Assembly: GCF_000420785.1 (NCBI RefSeq)
Contig: NZ_ATVP01000001.1
Span: 189,799-253,798 of the forward strand
DNA length: 64,000 nucleotides
Source: Streptococcus hyovaginalis DSM 12219
Lineage (GTDB): Bacteria > Bacillota > Bacilli > Lactobacillales > Streptococcaceae
Reading direction: 5' to 3'
Below the pieces are notes generated by a model. That model ran no database searches. It was not told where the DNA came from and saw only the letters and a list, made by a program, of their open reading frames with translations. The position numbers and the translations under genes were made by a program. Positions 35,976 through 45,227 of this stretch are shown piece after piece; within the stretch, counting starts at the first letter, position 1, and the number at the start of each line of letters is the position of its first letter.

Positions 35976-38900
35976 ATGTTTGTACCATTAGAAACAAAGA
36001 CGGTTTACACGTTCATGGAAAGTTTAATAGACATTGATACCTATATTTCCCGTGGTAAAGAGCTCGGTTACCGTTCTTTAGGGATAATGGATCGCGATCA
36101 TTTGTATAGTGCCTATCATTTTATTAAAAAGGCTAAGGAGAATGGTATCCAGCCTCTAGTAGGGCTTTCGACAGCTTTGATGTATGGTGGTAGTACGATT
36201 GAGTGCCGCTTTCTTGCTTTAAATAGCACAGGTTATAGGAATCTGATGAAGCTATCTACCGAGATCATGTCTGCTAACCGCGATTTGGAAAGGCTTGTAC
36301 CATTTTTGGATCAAGTGCTCTGCATCATTCCGTATGATGAGCAGTTAGAAAAGATCACATTTCCCATTGATTATCACATTGGGGTTTATCCAGATTCTCC
36401 TCAAAAAGATTATGACAAACCGATCATTCCTCTATATCCTGTCAATAGTTTTGAGGACTCTGAAAAGGAGACCTTACAGGTCTTAACAGCCATTAAAGAT
36501 AATGTGCCGTTGAGTGATGTGCTTCCTGATAAAGGTTCAACAGCTTTAAAGGACAGTCAGAGTTTAACGTCTCTTTTTCAGGAGCGTTTTCCGGAGAGTT
36601 TAAGCAATCTTGAAGAGATAATTTCTGACATTACTTATCATTTTGATAAACACCTCAAATTACCGCGGTTCAATCGAGATAAGGAAGCAGTTGTTGAGTT
36701 ACGAGAAAGGACTTATCAAGGATTACGTGATAAAGGAATTGATAGCCCGGTCTATCGTAAACGTTTGGAAAAAGAATTGGTGATCATCCATGATATGGGA
36801 TTTGATGATTATTTTTTGATTGTTTGGGATCTCTTAGCCTTTGGACGTCAGCGTGGTTATTACATGGGAATGGGACGGGGGTCAGCGGCAGGTAGTCTAG
36901 TAGCTTATGCCCTATCAATCACAGGCATTGATCCGATAAAAAACCAATTGCTATTTGAGCGATTTTTAAATGCTGAACGTTATAGCATGCCCGATATCGA
37001 TATCGATTTGCCTGATATTTATCGAAGTGATTTTTTACGTTATGTGAGAGATCGTTATGGCTCAGATCATGCTGCTCAAATTGTGACTTTTTCAACTTTT
37101 GGTGCCAAACAGGCTATTCGAGATGTTTTTAAACGTTTTGGCGCTAGTGAGCATGAGTTATCTGCCATCACCAAGAAGATTTCTTTTCGTGATCATTTGA
37201 CAAGTGTTTACGATAAGAATCTGGCATTTAGGCAAATCATTACTAGTAATCCGGAGTTTCAAAGAGCTTTTGCGATTGCTAAACGTATCGAAGGAAATCC
37301 GCGACAGACATCTATCCATGCCGCAGGTGTTGTTATGAGCGACGATCTCCTAACAGATCATATTCCTCTGAAGACTGGCGAGGAAATGATGATTACCCAG
37401 TATGATGCGGGAGCAGTGGAAGCCAATGGCTTGCTAAAAATGGATTTTTTAGGACTGCGAAATCTCACTTTTGTGCAGAAAATGAAAGAAGCGCTGTCCA
37501 AAGAGCTCGGTCAAGACTTTGTGATTGAATCCATTGATTTAGAAGACCCTAAAACGCTAGCCTTATTCGCAGCTGGTCGAACCAAGGGGATTTTTCAGTT
37601 TGAACAAGCTGGAGCTATATCCTTATTGAAGCGCATCAAACCTGAAACATTTGAGGAAGTAGTAGCGACTACTAGTCTGAATAGACCAGGTGCCAGTGAC
37701 TATATTGATAATTTTATTGCGCGTAAATATGGTAAGGAGAAAGTTGATTTGATTGATCCGATAGTAGCGCCTATTTTAGAGCCAACCTATGGGATCATGC
37801 TGTATCAGGAGCAGGTCATGCAGATTGCACAAGTATTTGCAGGCTTTACTTTGGGTAAGGCGGATCTGTTACGGAGGGCCATGTCAAAAAAGAACGCTGC
37901 TGATATGCAGCTGATGGCGTCTGATTTCTTACAAGGTGCCGAAAAACTTGGGCGTGATCCAGAAACAGCTGAGCGGTTATTTGGTATGATGGCAAAATTT
38001 GCAGGCTACGGCTTTAACCGTAGTCATGCCTTTGCCTATTCGGCTTTGGCTTTTCAATTAGCTTATTTTAAGGCTCATTATCCCGCTATCTTTTTTGATG
38101 TCATGCTCAATCATTCTAGTGGCGACTATTTATTAGATGCCTTAGAGTCAGGGTTTACCTTAGCCAAATTAACGATTAACCAAATTCCTTATACAGACAA
38201 GTTGTCGCAAGGACATATTTATCTTGGTTTAAAAAATATTAAGGGACTTCCGAGAGATATGGCTTTTTGGATCATCGAAAATCGTCCTTTTTCAGGAATC
38301 GAGGATTTTCTAACGCGTCTACCACAGCAGTTTCAAAAAACGGACCTTCTCTTGCCCTTGATCCAAATAGGCTTGTTCGATAATTTTGAGAGCAATCGCC
38401 ACAAAGTTGAAGCCAATCTCGATCACTTGATGTTATTTGTCCAAGAATTAGGTAGTCTCTTTGCAGAGTCATCATATAATTGGCAAGAAGCGTCTGACTA
38501 CTCAGATGCCGAAAAGTACCAGCAAGAAATGGCCATTCTCGGTGTTGGGTTAAGTCCGCATCCCTTAAAAGAACTGATGGCGCACAGTTCACGATCGTTT
38601 ACCCAAATTGAGCAATTGGTACCGAATGTCCATGTTACTCTACTTGCACAAGTGACAGGCATTCGCGTGATTCGAACGAAGACAGGTCAGCAAATGGCTT
38701 TCTTAAAAATAACCGATACGCATCACTCTCTAGATGTGACAGTTTTCCCAGAAACCTATCAGAAGCTAGCGCGTCAAATTAAAGAAGAAGCGATTTATTA
38801 TTTAATGGGTAAAACACAGGAACGAGATGGACGTATACAACTGATCTTGAACGGATTGGAGCAAGCTACAACAGAAAAGTATTGGATCCAATTACAAAAT

Positions 38901-39077
38901 CATGACCACGATAAAATTGTGGCTAGGATTTTAAAACAGTATCCAGGAAATATTCCCGTTGTTTTGCATTATCAAGATAGTCATGAGACCCTTCAAAGCC
39001 AAACTTATTTTGTTTCAAAAACTTCAGAACTTGATGAAATGTTGCGTGACTATGTTATGAAAACGGTTTTTCGTTAA
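35976..39077 (+). CDS. dnaE: DNA polymerase III alpha subunit (DnaE)
   Basis: Replicative polymerase subunit that in Firmicutes works beside PolC, extending primers on the lagging strand. 1033 residues. An N-terminal PHP domain (about 1-200) begins LETKTVYTFMESLIDID and lacks the metal-binding His-X-His, as is usual for streptococcal DnaE. The polymerase aspartates are in MPDIDIDLPDI (about 348-356) and KMDFLGLRNL. A C-terminal OB fold (VTLLAQVTGIRVIRTKTGQQMAF) follows. GGGAGA precedes the ATG. Confidence 0.95.
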   Translation: MFVPLETKTVYTFMESLIDIDTYISRGKELGYRSLGIMDRDHLYSAYHFIKKAKENGIQPLVGLSTALMYGGSTIECRFLALNSTGYRNLMKLSTEIMSANRDLERLVPFLDQVLCIIPYDEQLEKITFPIDYHIGVYPDSPQKDYDKPIIPLYPVNSFEDSEKETLQVLTAIKDNVPLSDVLPDKGSTALKDSQSLTSLFQERFPESLSNLEEIISDITYHFDKHLKLPRFNRDKEAVVELRERTYQGLRDKGIDSPVYRKRLEKELVIIHDMGFDDYFLIVWDLLAFGRQRGYYMGMGRGSAAGSLVAYALSITGIDPIKNQLLFERFLNAERYSMPDIDIDLPDIYRSDFLRYVRDRYGSDHAAQIVTFSTFGAKQAIRDVFKRFGASEHELSAITKKISFRDHLTSVYDKNLAFRQIITSNPEFQRAFAIAKRIEGNPRQTSIHAAGVVMSDDLLTDHIPLKTGEEMMITQYDAGAVEANGLLKMDFLGLRNLTFVQKMKEALSKELGQDFVIESIDLEDPKTLALFAAGRTKGIFQFEQAGAISLLKRIKPETFEEVVATTSLNRPGASDYIDNFIARKYGKEKVDLIDPIVAPILEPTYGIMLYQEQVMQIAQVFAGFTLGKADLLRRAMSKKNAADMQLMASDFLQGAEKLGRDPETAERLFGMMAKFAGYGFNRSHAFAYSALAFQLAYFKAHYPAIFFDVMLNHSSGDYLLDALESGFTLAKLTINQIPYTDKLSQGHIYLGLKNIKGLPRDMAFWIIENRPFSGIEDFLTRLPQQFQKTDLLLPLIQIGLFDNFESNRHKVEANLDHLMLFVQELGSLFAESSYNWQEASDYSDAEKYQQEMAILGVGLSPHPLKELMAHSSRSFTQIEQLVPNVHVTLLAQVTGIRVIRTKTGQQMAFLKITDTHHSLDVTVFPETYQKLARQIKEEAIYYLMGKTQERDGRIQLILNGLEQATTEKYWIQLQNHDHDKIVARILKQYPGNIPVVLHYQDSHETLQSQTYFVSKTSELDEMLRDYVMKTVFR

Positions 39078-40169
<1,092 letters not shown>

Positions 40170-40240
40170 TCTTTGTATTGTACCTCATAAATTAAGAAAT
40201 CGTCGGTAATCGACAAAAATAAAGGGAGTTTTTATATATC

Positions 40241-41746
40241 ATGATGAATAAACGTGTCAAAATTGTTGCAACACTTGGTCCAGCGGTTGAAACCCGTGGT
40301 GGTAAACGTTTCGGAGAAGATGGATATTGGAGTGAGCAACTAGATGTTGAAACGTCTGCAGCTAAAATTGCTGAGTTAATCGAAGCAGGAGCTAACGTTT
40401 TCCGTTTCAACTTCTCACATGGTGATCATGAAGAGCAAGGTGCTCGTATGGCTACTGTACGTCGTGCTGAAGAATTAGCACGTCAAAAAGTTGGTTTCCT
40501 TCTTGATACAAAAGGACCAGAAATGCGTACAGAATTGTTTGAAGGCGATGATAAAGAGTTTTCATACACAACAGGTGAACAAATCCGTGTTGCTACCGCT
40601 CAAGGTCAAAAATCAACTCGTGATGTTATTGCATTGAACGTGGCAGGTGCGCTTGACATCTACGATGAAGTATCAGTTGGTAATACTATTCTTATCGACG
40701 ATGGAAAACTTGGTTTGCGTGTTCTTGAAAAAGACATTGCAAAACGTGAATTTATTGTTGAAGTTGAAAACGACGGTATTATTGCTAAACAAAAAGGTGT
40801 TAATATCCCTAACACTAAAATTCCTTTCCCAGCGCTTGCTGAACGTGATAACGCTGATATTCGTTTTGGTCTTGAACAAGGTCTTAACTTTATCGCTATC
40901 TCATTCGTACGTACTGCAAAAGACGTTGAAGAAGTTCGTGCGATCTGTAAAGAAACTGGTAACGAACATGTTCAATTGTTTGCGAAAATTGAAAACCAAC
41001 AAGGTATCGACAATATTGATGAAATCATTGAAGCTGCTGATGGTATCATGATCGCTCGTGGTGACATGGGTATCGAAGTACCGTTTGAAATGGTTCCAGT
41101 CTTCCAAAAAATGATCATCACTAAAGTTAATGCTGCGGGTAAAGCTGTTATCACAGCAACTAATATGCTTGAAACAATGACTGGCAAACCACGTGCAACA
41201 CGTTCTGAAGTATCTGATGTCTTCAACGCTGTTATTGATGGTACTGATGCGACAATGCTTTCAGGAGAATCAGCAAACGGTAAATACCCTGTTGAGTCTG
41301 TTCGCACAATGGCAACAATCGATAAAAATGCACAAACACTTCTTAATGAGTATGGTCGTTTAGATTCTTCTAAATTCCCACGTAACAACAAAACAGATGC
41401 TGTTGCATCAGCTGTAAAAGATGCATCACACTCAATGGATATCAAATTAGTTGTTACCATTACAGAATCTGGAAATACAGCTCGCGCCATTTCTAAATTC
41501 CGTCCAGATGCAGACATCTTGGCTGTTACTTTTGATGAAAAAGTACAACGTGCTTTGATGATGTATTGGGGTGTTATCCCAGTCTTGACAGCTAAACCAG
41601 GTTCAACAGATGATATGTTTGAATTGGCTGAAAAAGTAGCTCTTGAAACTGGACTTGTTCAATCAGGTGACAATATCGTTATCGTTGCTGGTGTACCAGT
41701 TGGTTCAGGTGGTACAAACACAATGCGTATTCGCACTGTAAAATAA
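40241..41746 (+). CDS. pyk: Pyruvate kinase
   Basis: Final ATP-yielding step of glycolysis, PEP to pyruvate. 501 residues. The start may be the first or second of two adjacent ATG codons (40241 or 40244); GGGAG lies about 12 bases upstream. KIVATLGPAVE, FRFNFSHGDHEE, DTKGPEMRT, the Lys of FAKIENQQG, MIARGDMGIEVP and TATNMLETM are visible. It lies 71 bases after pfkA, so co-transcription is likely. Confidence 0.97.
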   Translation: MMNKRVKIVATLGPAVETRGGKRFGEDGYWSEQLDVETSAAKIAELIEAGANVFRFNFSHGDHEEQGARMATVRRAEELARQKVGFLLDTKGPEMRTELFEGDDKEFSYTTGEQIRVATAQGQKSTRDVIALNVAGALDIYDEVSVGNTILIDDGKLGLRVLEKDIAKREFIVEVENDGIIAKQKGVNIPNTKIPFPALAERDNADIRFGLEQGLNFIAISFVRTAKDVEEVRAICKETGNEHVQLFAKIENQQGIDNIDEIIEAADGIMIARGDMGIEVPFEMVPVFQKMIITKVNAAGKAVITATNMLETMTGKPRATRSEVSDVFNAVIDGTDATMLSGESANGKYPVESVRTMATIDKNAQTLLNEYGRLDSSKFPRNNKTDAVASAVKDASHSMDIKLVVTITESGNTARAISKFRPDADILAVTFDEKVQRALMMYWGVIPVLTAKPGSTDDMFELAEKVALETGLVQSGDNIVIVAGVPVGSGGTNTMRIRTVK

Positions 41747-41755
41747 GAATTAATT

Positions 41756-41810
41756 AAAAAGCCTATCATATCAAGGATTGATCTTTGATTGGTAGGTCTT
41801 TTTTTTATTT
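41756..41810 (+). terminator. Terminator after pyk
   Basis: A long interrupted stem (AAAAAGCCTATCA with TTGGTAGGTCTTTTT-type arm) around a GATTGATC core, followed by eight T. Confidence 0.82.
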
Positions 41811-42326
41811 TGGGGTATAACTATGAGGAGAATTCATTGATAATATCCACTACCTTGTCTTATGTTTTATCGTTACTAAAACGATTATTTCAAAATAGCA
41901 GGAGAGATGATATAGCTATTCTGAAGGTATAGGCGTTGTATTTCAGATGTCATGTAAATTTTCCCAGTTCTAGCTTTAGTCTCAAATGTTAGATGACTGA
42001 GTGGGCTGTTTAAACAAGCTAATATCGCAGTCATCGGAGTGGGTAGCGTAGTTTGCGAATAGGGGCTTAATTGCGAATTTTATCAATCGTGGATTAATCT
42101 GAGTGAACAGCATTTTTTGATTTCCCAACTCGGATAGGTGCTCAGATTAATGATGTGAAGCGGAAAGTCTTTTTGCGTGCGCTATGCTCACAATAACAAT
42201 TATTTTGGTGAATCTCATAATGAAGCTCTTATATCTTGTTGTCGGTGTTTGGAGAATGACTCAAAAGGTTCCTCTACTTTTTTTATGGTGCCAAAAATGG
42301 TATAATAAATACAACAAGGAGAAATT
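41811..42326. other. Gap between pyk and the signal-peptidase-like gene
   Basis: About 500 bases without a gene. It contains a perfect 11-base inverted repeat, ATTAATCTGAG (42093-42103) and CTCAGATTAAT (42141-42151), 37 bases apart, and an extended -10 TGGTATAAT at 42298-42306 before the next gene. Nothing else is recognisable. Confidence 0.6.
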
Positions 42327-42884
42327 ATGGTAAAACGCGATCTCATTCGAAACAGTATTTTGGCGCTGATTATCGGCGTTATTGCTATTTTAGCAACTGC
42401 TTTTTATTTTTCAACTTATAAGGTTACAGCATTAGATAGCAATCGGTTTGTGAGTGAAAAGGATGTTCTGATTTACAACAAGCAGCAATCCCCTAAAATT
42501 GATGATTTTGTCATTTATGAGGTTGATGGCGATTTGCATATGAGTCGTGTGATTGCTGAAGGCGGTGATCAGGTGACTTCTATGGATGACGTTCTTTATG
42601 TCAATAACAAAATTAAGTCAGAGGCTTATTTGGAGCCCTTGAAGGCAGATTATTTGACTGAAGTGAATCACCAAGCTAACTTCACGGTTGATTTTACCCT
42701 GCAGATGATTTCAAAATCTTTGCAAAAGACGATTCCAGAAGAAGATTACTTGGTTCTGAATGATAATCGTCAAAATACTAAGGATAGTCGTCAGTATGGC
42801 TTGATTCATCAGTCCCAGATAAAGGGAGTGGCGATGTTTAATCTATTTCCTTTGGAGAAATTTGGTTTTTTAGATACGAAATAA
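42327..42884 (+). CDS. Signal peptidase I-like protein lacking the catalytic dyad
   Basis: 185 residues with an N-terminal membrane anchor (about 9-29) and the S26 scaffold: VLYVNNK, then the late box LNDNRQNTKDSRQYG and FNLFPLEKFGFL. The usual catalytic GxSMxPTL box is replaced by VTALDSNRFV, placing Asp37 where Ser should be. The Lys box KRVIG..GD reads SRVIAEGGD, with Ser73 in place of Lys. The same kind of loss is known for the streptococcal pilus-locus protein SipA. It is therefore probably not a working peptidase but a chaperone-like relative. AAGGAG precedes the ATG. Confidence 0.85.
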   Translation: MVKRDLIRNSILALIIGVIAILATAFYFSTYKVTALDSNRFVSEKDVLIYNKQQSPKIDDFVIYEVDGDLHMSRVIAEGGDQVTSMDDVLYVNNKIKSEAYLEPLKADYLTEVNHQANFTVDFTLQMISKSLQKTIPEEDYLVLNDNRQNTKDSRQYGLIHQSQIKGVAMFNLFPLEKFGFLDTK

Positions 42885-42890
42885 GGTGAC

Positions 42891-42923
42891 AGGGTTGAGC
42901 TACTTGCTCAGCCCTATTTATTT
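42891..42923 (+). terminator. Terminator after the signal-peptidase-like gene
   Basis: AGGGTTGAGC (42891-42900) pairs with GCTCAGCCCT (42906-42915), one G-U, then ATTTATTT. Confidence 0.82.
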
Positions 42924-43146
42924 GCTAGTGTAAAATGATGATGGTGGTGCTTTTACTTTAAGCATTTATACCTATTGCCAAGCAGCGTGCCGACTATGTT
43001 AACGATTGATTAATAGCACACTAGTATTAGAGGATGTTCAACGTTGTGGTGTTTGGCATATGTTTTCATTCAAGAGAAGTGTCAGGACAAGGGTCTGCTT
43101 AGAAGTAGGTGTTTTCTGCTCTCGTTTGAAAGTTTACAAAAGACAA

Positions 43147-43162
43147 ATGACTATACCAATTT
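43147..43162 (+). promoter_or_regulatory. Predicted NagR (dre-type) operator, site 1
   Basis: ATGACTATACCAATTT just upstream of the glmS -35. The reverse strand reads AAATTGGTATAGTCAT, matching the ATTGGTATAGACCAAT-like sites bound by NagR at glmS and nag genes in streptococci. An identical 16-base copy lies 76 bases downstream. Confidence 0.68.
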
Positions 43163-43167
43163 TTGTA

Positions 43168-43196
43168 TTGACTTTATGATTGTAACGGTATATACT
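43168..43196 (+). promoter_or_regulatory. Promoter of glmS
   Basis: TTGACT (43168-43173) and TATACT (43191-43196) with a 17-base spacer, lying between the two NagR-type sites. Confidence 0.85.
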
Positions 43197-43215
43197 ATTC
43201 CTGTATCATTTTTAG

Positions 43216-43238
43216 GGTATAGATGACTATACCAATTT
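43216..43238 (+). promoter_or_regulatory. Predicted NagR (dre-type) operator, site 2
   Basis: ATGACTATACCAATTT (43223-43238) is identical to site 1. Here it is part of a palindrome GGTATAG-ATGA-CTATACC (43216-43233), 20 bases after the -10 box, well placed for a roadblock or initiation block. Confidence 0.7.
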
Positions 43239-43244
43239 AGTTTT

Positions 43245-43271
43245 AAAGGAGGGTGGTTGTTTAGCAACCAC
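43245..43271 (+). promoter_or_regulatory. Ribosome site followed by hairpin before glmS
   Basis: A strong AAAGGAGG (43245-43252) ends 30 bases before the glmS ATG. The gap contains a perfect hairpin GTGGTTG-TTTAG-CAACCAC (43253-43271). Folding it would bring the ribosome site to within about 11 bases of the ATG. No other ribosome site is visible. Confidence 0.6.
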
Positions 43272-43282
43272 AGAATTATTAT

Positions 43283-45094
43283 ATGTGCGGAATTGTTGGT
43301 GTTGTTGGAAATCGTAATGCAACTGATATTTTAATGCAAGGTCTTGAAAAGCTAGAATACCGTGGCTATGATTCAGCTGGTATTTATGTTGCGAATGGTC
43401 ATAAGTCTAGTCTTGTCAAATCAGTTGGTCGTATTGCTGATTTGCGTGCTAAAATTGGTATTGATGTTGCTGGTAGCACAGGTATTGGTCACACACGTTG
43501 GGCAACGCATGGTCAAGCAACAGAAGATAATGCCCATCCTCATACATCAGCTACGGGACGTTTTGTGTTAGTGCATAATGGTGTGATTGAAAACTATCTT
43601 CAGATCAAAGAGCAATACCTTGCTGGTCATGACTTAAAAGGGCAAACAGATACTGAAATTGCTGTTCATTTAATTGGTCAATTTGTTGAAGATGGTTTGT
43701 CAGTTCTTGAAGCTTTCAAAAAAGCGTTGTCAATCATCGAAGGGTCATATGCGTTTGCCTTGGTGGACTCTGAAGATACGGATACAGTTTATGTTGCTAA
43801 AAACAAATCACCACTTTTGATTGGTTTGGGTGATGGTTACAACATGGTTTGTTCAGATGCTATGGCTATGATTCGTGAAACATCTGAATTTATGGAAATC
43901 CATGATAAAGAAATGGTTATTTTGACCAAAGATTCAGCTACTGTAACGGACTATGAAGGTAATGAAATCGAGCGCGGATCATACACCGCTGAACTTGACC
44001 TTTCAGATATCGGTAAAGGGACTTACCCATTCTACATGCTTAAAGAAATCGATGAGCAGCCTACTGTGATGCGTAAATTGATTTCAACCTATGCTGATAG
44101 CGAAGGTAATATGAACATCGATCCAGCTATCGTTAAATCTGTACAGGAAGCTGATCGTATCTACATTCTTGCAGCGGGAACATCTTATAACGCTGGTTTT
44201 GCCTCAAAAACGATGCTTGAAAAATTGACTGATACACCAGTTGAGCTTGGTGTTGCTTCTGAGTGGGGTTACAATATGCCACTTCTTAGTGAAAAACCAA
44301 TGTTTATCTTGCTCAGCCAATCAGGTGAAACGGCTGATAGTCGTCAAGTACTGGTTAAAGCTAATGAAATGGGAATTCCAAGTTTGACGGTGACAAACGT
44401 TCCTGGTTCAACTTTGTCACGTGAAGCGACTTACACCATACTTCTTCACGCTGGACCTGAAATTGCAGTTGCTTCTACAAAAGCCTATACAGCTCAAGTC
44501 GCAGCCTTGGCCTTCTTGGCAAAAGCTGTTGGCGAAGCCAATGGTAAAGCAGAAGCGCTTGACTTTGATTTGGTTCATGAGTTGTCATTGGTTGCACAAT
44601 CTATTGAAGCAACACTTTCTGAAAAAGATATGATTGCTGAAAAAGTTGAAAAACTGCTTTCGACAACACGAAATGCTTTCTACATTGGCCGTGGTAATGA
44701 TTACTATGTTGCCATGGAAGCATCACTCAAATTGAAAGAAATTTCATACATCCAATGTGAAGGATTTGCTGCGGGTGAGTTAAAACACGGTACCATTTCA
44801 TTGATTGAAGATGGAACACCAGTTATCGGTTTGATTTCATCAAGTGAACTGGTTGCAGCCCATACTCGTGGTAATATCCAAGAAGTAGCAGCTCGTGGGG
44901 CACATGTTCTTACTGTGGTCGAAGAAGGGCTAGAGCGTGAGGGTGATGACATTGTTGTCAATAAGGTGCATCCATTCCTTGCGACAATTGGTATGGTTAT
45001 CCCGACACAGTTGATTGCTTACTACGCATCACTTCAACGTGGTCTTGATGTTGATAAACCACGTAACCTTGCTAAGGCTGTTACAGTAGAATAA
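43283..45094 (+). CDS. glmS: Glutamine-fructose-6-phosphate aminotransferase
   Basis: Makes glucosamine 6-phosphate, the entry into cell-wall amino sugars and, through UDP-GlcNAc, the capsule ManNAc donor. 603 residues. The N-terminal glutaminase begins MCGIVG with the nucleophile Cys2, and HTRWATHG follows. Two SIS sugar-isomerase domains hold AAGTSYNAGFAS, LSQSGETADSR and IGRGNDYYVAMEASLKLKE. The end KPRNLAKAVTVE is typical. No glmS ribozyme core was found upstream; instead there are predicted NagR sites. Confidence 0.97.
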   Translation: MCGIVGVVGNRNATDILMQGLEKLEYRGYDSAGIYVANGHKSSLVKSVGRIADLRAKIGIDVAGSTGIGHTRWATHGQATEDNAHPHTSATGRFVLVHNGVIENYLQIKEQYLAGHDLKGQTDTEIAVHLIGQFVEDGLSVLEAFKKALSIIEGSYAFALVDSEDTDTVYVAKNKSPLLIGLGDGYNMVCSDAMAMIRETSEFMEIHDKEMVILTKDSATVTDYEGNEIERGSYTAELDLSDIGKGTYPFYMLKEIDEQPTVMRKLISTYADSEGNMNIDPAIVKSVQEADRIYILAAGTSYNAGFASKTMLEKLTDTPVELGVASEWGYNMPLLSEKPMFILLSQSGETADSRQVLVKANEMGIPSLTVTNVPGSTLSREATYTILLHAGPEIAVASTKAYTAQVAALAFLAKAVGEANGKAEALDFDLVHELSLVAQSIEATLSEKDMIAEKVEKLLSTTRNAFYIGRGNDYYVAMEASLKLKEISYIQCEGFAAGELKHGTISLIEDGTPVIGLISSSELVAAHTRGNIQEVAARGAHVLTVVEEGLEREGDDIVVNKVHPFLATIGMVIPTQLIAYYASLQRGLDVDKPRNLAKAVTVE

Positions 45095-45109
45095 GCTAAT
45101 TTAATAAGG

Positions 45110-45141
45110 AAAAATGTCTGATTTGTGTCAGGCATTTTTTT
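45110..45141 (+). terminator. Terminator after glmS
   Basis: AAAATGTCTGA (45111-45121) pairs with TCAGGCATTTT (45128-45138), one G-U, followed by T. Confidence 0.82.
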
Positions 45142-45163
45142 GACACAAAAAATGTGCCAAAGT

Positions 45164-45192
45164 TTGAGTATTTTAGAAAGCGCTTAAATGAT
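45164..45192 (+). promoter_or_regulatory. Promoter of the mannitol operon with a cre-like site
   Basis: TTGAGT (45164-45169) and AATGAT (45187-45192) are 17 bases apart. TAGAAAGCGCTTAAAT at 45174-45189 fits the CcpA cre consensus WTGNAARCGNWWWCAW at 14 of 16 positions and covers the spacer, so CcpA would block the promoter when glucose is present. Confidence 0.65.
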
Positions 45193-45227
45193 AAGATAAA
45201 GAGGTAAAAAACTTAGGAGGCGTTCTT

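Noticed and set aside
39056..39072. cre-like TGAAAACGGTTTTTCG before pfkA
   Set aside because: It breaks the right half of the consensus and lies in the dnaE coding end.
43044..43226. 60-codon open frame before glmS
   Set aside because: It covers the glmS promoter and NagR-type sites and has no ribosome site.
42925..43282. glmS ribozyme
   Set aside because: No ribozyme core or fold was visible; the region has a protein-type operator pair instead.
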